Shown: in pieces, positions 20,540 to 32,282 of the stretch
How positions within the stretch are numbered: the stretch's first letter is position 1
How the letters are laid out: each line of letters begins with the position of its first letter
Source of the DNA: Beijerinckiaceae bacterium
GTDB lineage: Bacteria > Pseudomonadota > Alphaproteobacteria > Rhizobiales > Beijerinckiaceae
Direction: 5' to 3'
DNA: 64,000 nt
Assembly (NCBI GenBank): GCA_027532775.1
Contig: JAPZTO010000002.1
Location: 248,001-312,000, forward strand
Position numbers and translations under genes: made by a program
Notes under the pieces: generated by a model
What the model was told of the DNA's origin: nothing
The model's database searches: none
The model's input: only the letters and a program-made list of their open reading frames with translations

Positions 20540-21436
20540 TCAGGCGGCCCTGCCCGGTCCGGGCCGGATGGTGGTGACCATCAGCCCGCCGACGATCAGG
20601 GCAATGCCGGCCCATTGGATGGCGCCCGGAATCTCGCCCAGCAGCGGGATTGCCGTCAGCGTGCCGATCACCGGAATGAGCGGCGGGAACCGGCCCGACA
20701 AGGCGGCACCGACCTCGCGCACGGCAAATCCCCAGAGCCAGAGGCCGATCACCACGTTGATCACGCCCTGGTTGATCGCATGCAGCGCTACCACCCAAAA
20801 GTTCACATTGAGGAGATTGCTGCCCCCGGCCAGCAGGTACCAGGGCGAGAAGGCCACAGCCGAGAGCACCGAGAGCACGGCGGTGGCGCGGAGCGGATCA
20901 ACCTTCCAGAGCTGGAGCATCAGCGGATAACCGCCCCAGATCAGTCCGACGCCGAAGAAGCAGAGATCGCCCAGCAGGACATTGCGGGAGCCGGACGTGC
21001 TGGCGGCAAGGCCGATCATCGCGAGGCCAGCCACGACGATGGCGATGCCGAGGATCACGGTCCAGCCCGGCTTGTTGCCAAACATCAGCCAGCCGCCGAT
21101 CGCGCCGATCACCGTTACTGTGCCGGGCCCGATCGCGGCGCCATGGGCTGCAGGCGACCAGGCGAGGCCCTGCATCATCAGCAGCGTCATCGGCAGGCCG
21201 CTCATGACGGTCAGCACCAGCCCCCTGCCCCAGCCGATGCCGGCGCAGTCACGCAGGCCAGACCGGACAAAGAGCGGCAGAAGAATGATCCCGGCAACAA
21301 GGAACCGCACGAATGTCATGTCATTCGGCGTCATCCCGTTCTGGATGCCGTGGCGCGAGATCGCGAAATTGGTGCCGTAGATCGTCGCGGCACCGAGCAT
21401 GGCGAGGATGGCGAGGCTGCGCCGGGAGAGGGTCAT
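20540..21436 (-). CDS. EamA/DMT-family transporter
   Basis: Inner-membrane permease of the drug/metabolite transporter superfamily, 298 residues, about ten hydrophobic segments arranged as two EamA repeats (first from about 10 to 140, second from about 153 to 290). The substrate cannot be predicted. It sits between eno and ftsB, where most relatives have no such gene, with short gaps (37 and 39 bases), and may be a later addition to an otherwise conserved order. Confidence 0.88.
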   Translation of the reverse strand: MTLSRRSLAILAMLGAATIYGTNFAISRHGIQNGMTPNDMTFVRFLVAGIILLPLFVRSGLRDCAGIGWGRGLVLTVMSGLPMTLLMMQGLAWSPAAHGAAIGPGTVTVIGAIGGWLMFGNKPGWTVILGIAIVVAGLAMIGLAASTSGSRNVLLGDLCFFGVGLIWGGYPLMLQLWKVDPLRATAVLSVLSAVAFSPWYLLAGGSNLLNVNFWVVALHAINQGVINVVIGLWLWGFAVREVGAALSGRFPPLIPVIGTLTAIPLLGEIPGAIQWAGIALIVGGLMVTTIRPGPGRAA

Positions 21437-21473
21437 GTCCGGCTCTCCCGTCTGCTGTCCTTCCGCTCCCCGA

Positions 21474-23629
<2,156 letters not shown>

Positions 23630-23656
23630 AGGCGCAGCCAATCGGAAGGAATGTTC

Positions 23657-24112
23657 ATGGCTGCCCCCTTTGAAACCTCGCTTCTCGGCAAGGCCAGTGC
23701 CCTGCCCGCCTCGCCCGAGGAGGCCGTGCTCGATCGCGTGCCCAATCCGCATCCGGAGACCGAATATGTCGCCCGGTTCATGTGCCCCGAATTCACCTCG
23801 ATCTGCCCGGTGACGGGCCAGCCGGATTTCGGCATCCTCGTCATTGACTATGTACCCGGCGCATGGCTCGTCGAATCCAAGTCGCTGAAGCTCTATCTCG
23901 GCGCTTTCCGCAATCACGGCGCCTTCCATGAGGATTGCACCGTCGGGATCGGGAAAAAGCTGGTCGAACTGCTGGCGCCGCGCTGGTTCCGGATCGGCGG
24001 CTACTGGTATCCGCGCGGCGGCATCCCGATCGACGTGTTTTTCCAGCATGGCGAGCTGCCGAAGAATGTCTTCCTGCCCGATCAGGGCGTGCCGCCGTAT
24101 CGCGGGCGCTAA
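23657..24112 (+). CDS. queF: NADPH-dependent preQ0 reductase
   Basis: Reduces 7-cyano-7-deazaguanine (preQ0) to preQ1 in queuosine biosynthesis. It is 151 residues, the unimodular type. The catalytic cysteine is C50 in [15 protein letters not shown] with the assisting D57; the substrate and NADPH region [22 protein letters not shown] follows. The ATG at 23657 has a GGAAGGA site with 6-base spacing; an in-frame ATG at 23651 lies too close to that site. queC, queD and queE are not in the window. Confidence 0.96.
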   Translation: MAAPFETSLLGKASALPASPEEAVLDRVPNPHPETEYVARFMCPEFTSICPVTGQPDFGILVIDYVPGAWLVESKSLKLYLGAFRNHGAFHEDCTVGIGKKLVELLAPRWFRIGGYWYPRGGIPIDVFFQHGELPKNVFLPDQGVPPYRGR

Positions 24113-24152
24113 AATCCGGGCGAGGCGCTGAATCCACGCAAGGATTCGTCAA

Positions 24153-24176
24153 CCGGTCCGGCACATTCCGGACCGG
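24153..24176 (+). terminator. Perfect 9-bp hairpin after queF
   Basis: Arms CCGGTCCGG (24153-24161) and CCGGACCGG (24168-24176) enclose a 6-base loop 40 bases after the queF stop and ahead of the next gene. The stem is strong but no T run follows, so it may be a Rho-dependent end, an mRNA 3' stabiliser, or simply a structured leader of the thioredoxin gene. Confidence 0.4.
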
Positions 24177-24231
24177 GATTTACCCTTCCCCAAGCGCCTT
24201 GTGGCACGGATGCGCGGAACAGGGGAAAGAC

Positions 24232-24807
24232 ATGACGCAGAAAACACACGGCAAGGGCCTGATGGATCGTCGCTTCGTTGTCGGCGCCGCCTTCCTGTCC
24301 GTTCCGGCGATCGGCGTGGTCGGGTTTGCCGCGCAAACCGGCCGGATCGACCTTCTGACCCCGGTTCTGCCGGATGGCGGCGACCTCGCCCCTGTTGCCG
24401 GTGTCGAGTTCCGGGGCATGCCGGCCCCGCCGATCCAGCGGCAGGCCTTTTTCGAAGGCGTCACGCTTGTCAATATCTGGGCGTCTTGGTGCCCTTATTG
24501 CCGGTCCGAGCATGGCGAACTGATGGCCCTCGCCGCGCGGCCGGGCATCCGTCTGTTCGGGATCGTGGCCGATGATACCGAGGACAAGGTGGCCGAGTAT
24601 CTCCGCGGCCATGGCAACCCGTTCCAGCGCCTCTCGATCGACCACCAGCGGCTCTATCTCCGCGCCTTCAAGCAGCGCGGCGTGCCGTCAACCTATGTGT
24701 TCCGGCAGGACGGCGTATTCCAGCACAAGATCAATGGCGCGCTGACGCCCGAAATCGTCAACGCGCGGCTGCTGCCGGAAGTCCAGGCGGCGTCCGCCTC
24801 GGCTTGA
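24232..24807 (+). CDS. TlpA/DsbE-like periplasmic thioredoxin
   Basis: Thiol-disulfide oxidoreductase of the DsbE/CycY type, used in cytochrome c maturation to reduce apocytochrome cysteines. It is 191 residues. There is an N-terminal anchor or signal at about 13-36 preceded by DRR, then a thioredoxin fold with active site WASWCPYC (C87, C90) and the cis-proline region RGVPSTYVFRQDG. The start is the ATG of MTQKTHG after GGGGAAAGAC. No ccm genes are nearby, so its exact partner is uncertain. Confidence 0.88.
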   Translation: MTQKTHGKGLMDRRFVVGAAFLSVPAIGVVGFAAQTGRIDLLTPVLPDGGDLAPVAGVEFRGMPAPPIQRQAFFEGVTLVNIWASWCPYCRSEHGELMALAARPGIRLFGIVADDTEDKVAEYLRGHGNPFQRLSIDHQRLYLRAFKQRGVPSTYVFRQDGVFQHKINGALTPEIVNARLLPEVQAASASA

Positions 24808-24817
24808 CGGGGAAGGC

Positions 24818-25366
24818 TCAGGCTTCGGGCTCGCGGTAGTTCAGGCGTGACTTCGTCCGCTCGATCATGCGCTCCTGCGCTTCGGTCGGCCCGCCATGCA
24901 GGGCGGCGACTTCCTGCATCATGCGGAAGAGATCATCGAGCGCTTCCGTTTCAAGCGAGACATGCAGGATCGGCGTCAGGTCCGCCACGACGGAATCAGC
25001 TTCGCCCGCCGCCCGGGCGGCAAAGGCGGCGAGCGTCGTGTGGTGTTCCGGTTTGCCCTCGAAACCGAAGCGCTCCGTCACAAAACGGCTCAGCAGGACA
25101 TTCTGCTCGGCCGTGATCTCGCCACGCAGCATCGCAAGTTTCGACAGCAGGACGAGCGCCGCCTCGCGCGGGTCCTGCACAGCGCGCAGGGGTGCCCGGG
25201 CAGCCCGCTCGCGGGCATCGGCGATGGCCTGAGCGTCACGCTTTTCCTTGGAGCGGGCGGAACGGGCATCGATCCAGGCATTGAGCACCTGCATCCCGTT
25301 CCCCCAGACCATCCACATCATGAAGCCGGAAAAGAGCGCACCGAGAATGGCAAGAATGACAGGCAT
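24818..25366 (-). CDS. Membrane-anchored protein with TerB-like helical domain
   Basis: Not firmly recognised. It is 182 residues: one N-terminal membrane segment (about 2-24), a basic charged linker (ARSARSKEKRDAQAIADARERAARA), then a helical domain whose pattern (EAALVLLSKLAMLRGEITAEQNVLLSRFV) resembles the TerB / DjlA N-terminal helical bundle. The acidic metal residues of classical TerB are not clearly present. It follows kdsA by 14 bases and is probably co-transcribed, which hints at an envelope role. Its start is the ATG of MPVILAILGA. Confidence 0.65.
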   Translation of the reverse strand: MPVILAILGALFSGFMMWMVWGNGMQVLNAWIDARSARSKEKRDAQAIADARERAARAPLRAVQDPREAALVLLSKLAMLRGEITAEQNVLLSRFVTERFGFEGKPEHHTTLAAFAARAAGEADSVVADLTPILHVSLETEALDDLFRMMQEVAALHGGPTEAQERMIERTKSRLNYREPEA

Positions 25367-25380
25367 TTCGTGTTTCTCCG

Positions 25381-26202
25381 TCAGGCCTTGGCGAGATGGT
25401 CGAAGGCCTTGAGCCGTTCGAGCAGGGCGGGCATGTCGGCCAGCGGGACCATGTTGGGCCCGTCCGAGGGCGCGCCATCCGGATCCTGATGCGTCTCGAT
25501 GAAAAGGCCGGCCACGCCGACCGCCACGGCCGCGCGGGCCAGTACCGGCACGAATTCGCGCTGCCCGCCGGAAGAACCGCCCTGCCCGCCCGGCTGCTGC
25601 ACGGAATGGGTGGCGTCGAAGATGATCGGGCAGCGGCATTGCTCGGCCATGATCGGCAGGCCGCGGAAATCGCTCACCAGCGTGTTGTAACCGAAGGAGG
25701 TGCCCCGGTCGCAGGCCATGGCGCGGTCATTGCCGGCATCGCGGATTTTCTGGATGACGTTCTTCATGTCCCAGGGCGCGAGAAACTGGCCCTTCTTCAC
25801 GTTGATCGCGAGGCCGGTTTCCGCCGCGGCGACCAGCAGGTCGGTCTGGCGGCAGAGGAAGGCGGGAATCTGGAGCATGTCCACCGCCTTCGCGGCCTCG
25901 GCGCAATGCCAGGTCTCGTGTACGTCGGTGATCACCGGCAGGCCAAGATCGCGGCGGATCTCGGCAAAGACCTCCAAGGCCTTGTCAAGGCCGATGCCGC
26001 GCGCGGCCTTGCCGCTGGTGCGGTTGGCCTTGTCGAAAGAGGATTTGTAGACCAGTCCGATGCCGAGCCGGGCGCAGATCTCCTTCAGAGAGCCGGCCAT
26101 GTCGAGGGCATGGGTGCGGCTTTCCATCTGGCACGGCCCGGCAATCAGCACGAAGGGCCGCGCATTGCCGAAGATCACGTTGCCGACCTGAACGTCGCTC
26201 AT
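25381..26202 (-). CDS. kdsA: 3-deoxy-8-phosphooctulonate synthase
   Basis: Condenses arabinose 5-phosphate and phosphoenolpyruvate to KDO-8-phosphate for the lipopolysaccharide inner core. It is 273 residues. Visible are [18 protein letters not shown] near 18-35, [19 protein letters not shown], and the C-terminal [16 protein letters not shown] segment. The cysteine in GPCQ matches the metal-dependent class ligand. The start is the ATG of MSDVQVGNV; upstream in-frame sequence is unrelated. It is encoded downstream of pyrG, as in other alphaproteobacteria, but here a DUF1190 cluster lies between them. Confidence 0.97.
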   Translation of the reverse strand: MSDVQVGNVIFGNARPFVLIAGPCQMESRTHALDMAGSLKEICARLGIGLVYKSSFDKANRTSGKAARGIGLDKALEVFAEIRRDLGLPVITDVHETWHCAEAAKAVDMLQIPAFLCRQTDLLVAAAETGLAINVKKGQFLAPWDMKNVIQKIRDAGNDRAMACDRGTSFGYNTLVSDFRGLPIMAEQCRCPIIFDATHSVQQPGGQGGSSGGQREFVPVLARAAVAVGVAGLFIETHQDPDGAPSDGPNMVPLADMPALLERLKAFDHLAKA

Positions 26203-26219
26203 CCTGTCACTCCTGATTG

Positions 26220-26582
26220 TCACGAACCGCGCGGTTCGCTGCCGGATCCGATCCGCTGGTAGACAGGCCGGCTCTTGCCTGTCGCGATGATGCAGGCGCC
26301 GCGCGGCACCGGCACGAAGCCGCTGGCCACCGCCCCATGCGGCTGGCAGCGCGGGAATTGCCGCAGGCAATCATCCTGCGTGGCGAAGGGCGCCTGATCC
26401 TCCCGCGCGGCACGTTGTGCCTCGGCGAAACCCTGCCGGCACAGGCCCGCCGGAAGCTGGCCGGAGGCGAGGCAGGCCTGTTCATTGGCAAAGACCTGCC
26501 CGTCGGGGCATTCGCCGCGGAAGATGAACCAGGCCATGGCGCCGGCAATCCCGAGAAGCAGCGCGAAGACAATCACCTTCAT
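26220..26582 (-). CDS. Short DUF1190 (YgiB-like) membrane protein
   Basis: It is 120 residues with one N-terminal membrane segment ([21 protein letters not shown]). The body follows the cysteine pattern of YgiB/DUF1190: an F/Y-x5-C step ([10 protein letters not shown]), [10 protein letters not shown], then [19 protein letters not shown] and a FVPVPRG step. The same order is present in the full-length YgiB homologue at 28699. The start overlaps the upstream stop as ATGA, which supports coupling with the VOC gene. Function unknown; I infer it is a shortened paralogue lacking the Ser/Gly-rich tail. Confidence 0.65.
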   Translation of the reverse strand: MKVIVFALLLGIAGAMAWFIFRGECPDGQVFANEQACLASGQLPAGLCRQGFAEAQRAAREDQAPFATQDDCLRQFPRCQPHGAVASGFVPVPRGACIIATGKSRPVYQRIGSGSEPRGS

Positions 26583-27457
26583 GAGCGGGTATTGCACTCG
26601 ACAAAGCGGAGCGTCGTGGCGAGATCCGGCCGGCGCGGCAGCGTCAGCCCGCCGCCATGGCGGATCACGGTTTCGCCGGCAGCGTCCAGTTCGGCTTCGA
26701 CCACGGACAGTCTGGAGCAGGCGATCTCGATTCCGGCGAAGACCGGAGTCTCGCTGGCCGGTGCCGCCTCGCCATAGCGGAAGGCGAAGCCTTCCGGCGA
26801 GACGATGTCAATCAACCCGTGGCCTGCCTCGATCTCGATGCCGAAGGAGGTCGACCGCATGCGGCGTTCGCCGACGAAACCGGCGAGGAAGATGTGATGG
26901 TCCGAGGGGTTCTCGGCGACGAGCGTTACTCGGGCGACGCCGGTTGCGCCGTTGCGATGGTTCTGCATCGCCGCCGACCAGAACATGTCCGGTGCGTGCT
27001 GCTGGCAGGCGAAGAAACCGCATTTCGGCAAAGCCGGATCGGCGGCAAATGCGAGCGTGAAGGAGACATCGACCTCGCTGCCATCCGGCCGGCGGCCCTT
27101 GCGGCCGAAATGGAAAGGCTCGAAATCACCGATTCCCTCGGCTGCCCAGCGCGCGGCATCAGCCACGGCATCGTCCGTTTTCAGCACCAGCATCGAAAGG
27201 CCGGTCGCCTCGGCGAGCCGGTCGCGCACGAAGGCGCCGAAGGAAAAGGTGCGGCCGGCATGCGGAGGAATAAGCTCTGGCGAGGCCACGGTGATCAGCT
27301 CGAAGAAAGTGTGATCGGCTAGCTGGATGATGTGGTTTTCCGTGCCCCAGGCATGGCGGTTCCGCGTGCCGACGTTGAAGCCCATCGCCGCGAACCGGGC
27401 TGAGACAGCGGCGAGATCCGGTACGCCGATGACAAAATGATCGAGAGGGCGAGGCAT
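26579..27457 (-). CDS. VOC-superfamily (glyoxalase-like) protein
   Basis: It is 292 residues with two beta-alpha-beta-beta-beta halves. The N-terminal half starts LDHFVIGVPDLAAVSARFAAMGFNVGTRN and has a possible metal site (H in DHFVIG, H in ENHIIQ, E in FFELI). The family matches the Glyoxalase_3 type (PF13468), whose substrates are unknown. The second half (GVARVTLVAENPSDH, then GIEIACSRL) is more degenerate. It lies between the ATP-grasp gene and the short DUF1190 gene, same strand, and overlaps the latter by 4 bases. Confidence 0.82.
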   Translation of the reverse strand: MPRPLDHFVIGVPDLAAVSARFAAMGFNVGTRNRHAWGTENHIIQLADHTFFELITVASPELIPPHAGRTFSFGAFVRDRLAEATGLSMLVLKTDDAVADAARWAAEGIGDFEPFHFGRKGRRPDGSEVDVSFTLAFAADPALPKCGFFACQQHAPDMFWSAAMQNHRNGATGVARVTLVAENPSDHHIFLAGFVGERRMRSTSFGIEIEAGHGLIDIVSPEGFAFRYGEAAPASETPVFAGIEIACSRLSVVEAELDAAGETVIRHGGGLTLPRRPDLATTLRFVECNTRS

Positions 27458-27533
27458 CCGGGCTCCGGAAGTCAGGGGTTGGCGCAAGCGTACCGGGGTC
27501 TAGCACCGGCGGTCGCCAGCGTCACCCCTTCGC

Positions 27534-28697
27534 TTACGGCTCGATGAAATGCGGGATGAACCGGGCGAGATTGCCGGTGATGGGGGATTTATCCTCGCGG
27601 ACGAGCATGCCCGCCGGCTCGCTGGCGACCATCCAGGCGCCGAGCACGACATGGCCATGGCCGAAATCCGGAATCGGAATGCGCTGCTGGCGGATGAAGC
27701 CTTCCTCGCCATAGGGCCCCTCGTTGCCGCTCAGCGCGCGGCCCCGCTCGAACAGGCGGATATTGGCCCCCTCGCGCGAGAAAAGCGGCTTCTCGACATA
27801 AGATGGGCCGAGATCGGGCGCCGGCTCATCCGGGAAATAGGCCGGGACGAGGTTGGGATGGCCCGGCGCCATCTGCCAGAGATAGGGCAGCAGGCCCTTG
27901 TTCGAGAGCAGAGCTTTCCAGATCGGCTCGATGAACTGCGTGCCGCAGCCGGGAATGGCCTTGCCGAAATCCTCGCGCATCATCCATTCCCATGGATAAA
28001 GCTTGAACAAAACCTCGATCGGGGCTTCCTCGAGATCGACGAATTTGCCGGCCTTGGTGAGCCCGATCTCGTTGACAAACAGGAACTGCGTCGAAAGCCC
28101 GGCTTGCTGCGCGCATTCCTCGAGATAAGCCACCGTGGCGCGGTCCTCGTCGCTGTCATCGAGGCAGGTCAGGTGCAGGCGGTAGGCGCGGCCGTTCCGC
28201 AGGTTGCGGAAGGCACCGATCAGCTTGTCATGGACCGAGTTGTACTGGTCCGAGCCGCGCGGCAGCGCGCCCTTGCCGATCATCTCCTCCAGCCAGAGCC
28301 ACTGGAACACGCCTGTCTCCAGCAGGGCTGTCGGCGTATCGGCGTTGTATTCCAGCAGCTTGGCCGGGCCCTTCCCGTCATAGGCGAAATCGAACCGGCC
28401 ATAGAGATTGCGGTCGCCGCGCTGCCAGCTCTCCCAGATCTCGCCCCAGAAGGCGCGCGGGATCGCCAGTCGCGTCAGGATGGCCTCGTCGCGGCAGGCC
28501 TTGCCGACAAATTCGAGCGCCATTTCCTCCAGTTCGGCGGAAGGCGCCTCGATCTTTTCCTCGATCTCCTCGAGGGTGAAGCCGAAGGCGCCGGTCTCGT
28601 CCCAGTAGGGCCGGTCATCGGCGCTGTGGAACGAGAAGCCGACCTGCTCTGCCTTGCTGCGCCAATCCGGGCGTTCCGGCATGTCGAGACGCCGCAT
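27534..28697 (-). CDS. Glutathionylspermidine-synthase-like ATP-grasp ligase (YgiC/YjfC family)
   Basis: ATP-grasp C-N ligase of the GSP_synth (YgiC/YjfC) family, 387 residues, the usual length for the synthetase domain alone without the amidase domain of E. coli Gss. Visible are an ARFDFAYDG-type segment (LYGRFDFAYDG), LLEYNADTPTALLETGVFQW with substrate-site acidic residues, ALLSNKGLLPYLWQM, and the ATP-grasp end EKPLFSREGANI. Family members likely amidate a peptide or protein, not necessarily glutathione. It starts one base after the YgiB-like gene stop. Confidence 0.87.
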   Translation of the reverse strand: MRRLDMPERPDWRSKAEQVGFSFHSADDRPYWDETGAFGFTLEEIEEKIEAPSAELEEMALEFVGKACRDEAILTRLAIPRAFWGEIWESWQRGDRNLYGRFDFAYDGKGPAKLLEYNADTPTALLETGVFQWLWLEEMIGKGALPRGSDQYNSVHDKLIGAFRNLRNGRAYRLHLTCLDDSDEDRATVAYLEECAQQAGLSTQFLFVNEIGLTKAGKFVDLEEAPIEVLFKLYPWEWMMREDFGKAIPGCGTQFIEPIWKALLSNKGLLPYLWQMAPGHPNLVPAYFPDEPAPDLGPSYVEKPLFSREGANIRLFERGRALSGNEGPYGEEGFIRQQRIPIPDFGHGHVVLGAWMVASEPAGMLVREDKSPITGNLARFIPHFIEP

Positions 28698-28698
28698 G

Positions 28699-29475
28699 TC
28701 AGGAGCTCGAGCTGGAAATCGAGCGGCCGATGGAGCCGAAGCCGCTCCGCGAGGTGGTCGAGCTGCTGGTGCTGGCGCGGGAATAGGAAGACGGCCGCGC
28801 CGCGATCGCCCCGACAGAGCTTCGCGCGGCCGGTGCCCCCGTCGCGCCGGCCGGCACTGTCACCGCGCTGGATGCGGCTTTCGATGTGTCCCGGCTGACG
28901 GTGTGACCGCTCGAGGTGGAATAGGAGCGCCAGCCGCCGCCGGACCCGCTTGTGCTGCTGCCCGAACGCGGCGGTGCTGTGCAGCCGGGCATGGTTTCCG
29001 GCGTCTGGCCGGGCGGGCAGGCCGTGCCGTTCCGCATCGGCGGAAGCAGCGCCTGCGAATTGCGCTGGCCGTTGAGCGCATTGGCGACCATGAAGCCGAG
29101 CATGGCCGGCACGAAGACGGAACTGCCGTTGAACGTCGCCGGCCGGCATTGCTGGGCACCGTATTGCGACTCGCATTCGGACTGGTTGTTGAATTTCGGT
29201 GCCGCCTGGACATGGGATGCGTTGGCATCGGCAAAGTCGCGCTGGCACTGGGCCTGCCCGGGCGAAAGCGGTGCCGGCTGGCCGGAAACCGGCGGAATGG
29301 ACGTCCAGCCCTGATGGGCCCGCATGCATTCGTCGAGCGAGGTGTAGAGCCGGGCCTCGGCGGGAGCTTCGGCTGCAGGCGCGTCCTCGAGACGGGTCTT
29401 GCCCACCTGCCCGACATACGCGCCGGCGAAGATCAGCCCCGTCGCGCCGATGAATATCGCATGGGATCGCTTCAT
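28699..29475 (-). CDS. DUF1190 family protein (YgiB-like)
   Basis: Exported or membrane-anchored protein, 258 residues. An N-terminal hydrophobic segment (about 7-23) is followed by the DUF1190 pattern: LYTSLDECMRAH, QAQCQRDFADAN, then APKFNNQSECESQYGAQQC, and a hydrophobic FVPAMLGFMVAN stretch. The C-terminal third is Ser/Gly/Thr-rich low complexity ending in a run of serines. YgiB and YgiC are neighbours in enterobacteria too. It may be the peptide substrate of the ATP-grasp ligase; this is inference from context. Confidence 0.85.
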   Translation of the reverse strand: MKRSHAIFIGATGLIFAGAYVGQVGKTRLEDAPAAEAPAEARLYTSLDECMRAHQGWTSIPPVSGQPAPLSPGQAQCQRDFADANASHVQAAPKFNNQSECESQYGAQQCRPATFNGSSVFVPAMLGFMVANALNGQRNSQALLPPMRNGTACPPGQTPETMPGCTAPPRSGSSTSGSGGGWRSYSTSSGHTVSRDTSKAASSAVTVPAGATGAPAARSSVGAIAARPSSYSRASTSSSTTSRSGFGSIGRSISSSSS

Positions 29476-29485
29476 GGCTCCGGCC

Positions 29486-29908
29486 CTACATCGTCATGGC
29501 CGCGGCATTGATCAGCCCGCAGGCGATCGAACAGCCGGCCAGCAGCGTGCCGGCGGAAGCCTGGTTGGCGGCGATCTTGTCCGAAAGGCCGGGAACCATG
29601 ACCCGGACCACGAAATACGCCGCGAGCTGGACCACGAAGGCCGCAAAGCCCCAGAGCAGCATGTCGAGAATGTTGCCGGCCTGCGAGATGGCCTTTGCGA
29701 GCGGGATGGTGAAGCCGATCAGCGTACCCGAAAGGGCGATCGAGGCTGTCCAGTTGCCTTCGCGGATCAGGGCCAGTTCATCATGCGCGGTGAACCGCGA
29801 ATAGACCAGCACGAACAGAGCCAGCATCGCCGCGCCGACTGCGATGTAGAGAAGGAAGAAGGGAATCCCCAAAGCCGAAGCCAAGATGCCCGAACCAGCC
29901 TGAATCAT
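29486..29908 (-). CDS. DUF350 (YjfL-like) membrane protein
   Basis: Small polytopic membrane protein, 140 residues, with four hydrophobic segments (about 12-34, 50-72, 80-103, 115-138). The central ASIALSGTLIGFTIPLAKAI motif is the DUF350/YjfL signature. In many proteobacteria DUF350 genes sit with ygiB/yjfM- and ygiC/yjfC-type genes, exactly as here, so they likely form one envelope system. It follows pyrG by 113 bases, and is the first gene of the cluster. Confidence 0.87.
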   Translation of the reverse strand: MIQAGSGILASALGIPFFLLYIAVGAAMLALFVLVYSRFTAHDELALIREGNWTASIALSGTLIGFTIPLAKAISQAGNILDMLLWGFAAFVVQLAAYFVVRVMVPGLSDKIAANQASAGTLLAGCSIACGLINAAAMTM

Positions 29909-30021
29909 GCGAGTGCCCCCCGATCGCGATGCCTCATGTCACCATGACTCAGGCGCGGGTCCAAGGGAAGCACGAGACGCGGCACCGCCGGGTGCGGCAA
30001 CGCATAGCGCTGGGGAAATCG

Positions 30022-31662
<1,641 letters not shown>

Positions 31663-31691
31663 TTACCTTGTGGGGCGCGATTCGCGCAAAG

Positions 31692-31721
31692 AAAAAAGCG
31701 CCATCCCAAGAAAAATGGCGC
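31692..31721 (-). terminator. Intrinsic terminator (segments 3:4) ahead of pyrG
   Basis: Read on the minus strand, ATGGCGC at 31704-31698 pairs with GCGCCAT at 31721-31715 across a 10-base loop, giving a 7-bp stem directly followed by six T (31697-31692). It ends about 41 bases before the pyrG ATG and after secG, the position expected of an attenuator or of a secG terminator. Confidence 0.7.
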
Positions 31722-31741
31722 CTTCAAAAACAGAAGGCGCC
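31711..31741 (-). terminator. Intrinsic terminator (segments 2:3) between secG and pyrG
   Basis: On the minus strand GGCGCCTTC (31741-31733) pairs perfectly with GAAGGCGCC (31725-31717) around a 7-base T-rich loop; ATTTTT follows. It shares its second arm with the 3:4 hairpin, so the two cannot form together. Confidence 0.68.
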
Positions 31742-31763
31742 CCCTGTGCCGGATGGCGCCTTC
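31733..31763 (-). promoter_or_regulatory. Pre-emptive hairpin (segments 1:2) in the secG-pyrG spacer
   Basis: On the minus strand GAAGGCGCC (31763-31755) can pair with GGCGCCTTC (31741-31733), 9 bp with a 13-base loop. It uses the same arm as the first terminator (2:3), and would release segment 3 to pair with segment 4. The result is a 1:2, 2:3, 3:4 ladder as in classical attenuators. The pairing is seen directly; regulation is inferred. Confidence 0.5.
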
Positions 31764-31789
31764 CCACGGCCCTTCTATCGATAATGCTC

Positions 31790-32170
31790 TTACGGACGCG
31801 GCTGGCCCGGCTGCTGGTTCTGGCCGCCCTGCATCTGGCGCAGCTGGTCAAGCACGTTCGGTGCGCCCTGCGGGGCGGCCGGCACGGTTCCGCCCTGCGT
31901 GGTCGGCGGCGGCGGGGCGATGTTATCGAGCGGCGAGGCCGGCGCCCGCCCGCGGGCAGCGATCACGGCCAGAGCCATCGAGGTGATGAAGAACGCCGTG
32001 CCGAGAATGGCGGTGATCCGCGTGAGGAGATTCGCCTGGCCGCGCCCGCTCATGAAGGCCGACGGGCTCGAGCCCATGCCGAGGCCGCCGCCTTCGGAGC
32101 GCTGCAGCAGCACCACGCCGCAAAGCGCGATGACGATCAGGAGATGAATGACGATCAGTACGGTTTCCAT
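31790..32170 (-). CDS. secG: Preprotein translocase subunit SecG
   Basis: Small SecYEG component, 126 residues. Two membrane helices (about 3-23 and 55-76) flank the conserved loop LLQRSEGGGLGMG near 21-33; an Ala/Pro/Gln-rich tail follows (PPPPTTQGGTVPAAPQG ... GGQNQQPGQ), common in alphaproteobacterial SecG. The order tpiA-secG-pyrG is conserved. Its stop codon is 26 bases ahead of the hairpin array before pyrG. Confidence 0.95.
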   Translation of the reverse strand: METVLIVIHLLIVIALCGVVLLQRSEGGGLGMGSSPSAFMSGRGQANLLTRITAILGTAFFITSMALAVIAARGRAPASPLDNIAPPPPTTQGGTVPAAPQGAPNVLDQLRQMQGGQNQQPGQPRP

Positions 32171-32282
32171 GGAGCCTGCTCGGGCGGGATTGACCCCCGC
32201 GAATGCGATTTGCGCTGTCTGTTAGCGACAATATGGCGGCAGGGGAAGCGAAATTCCAACCCCTGCCCCGTCGAAACCCGCG

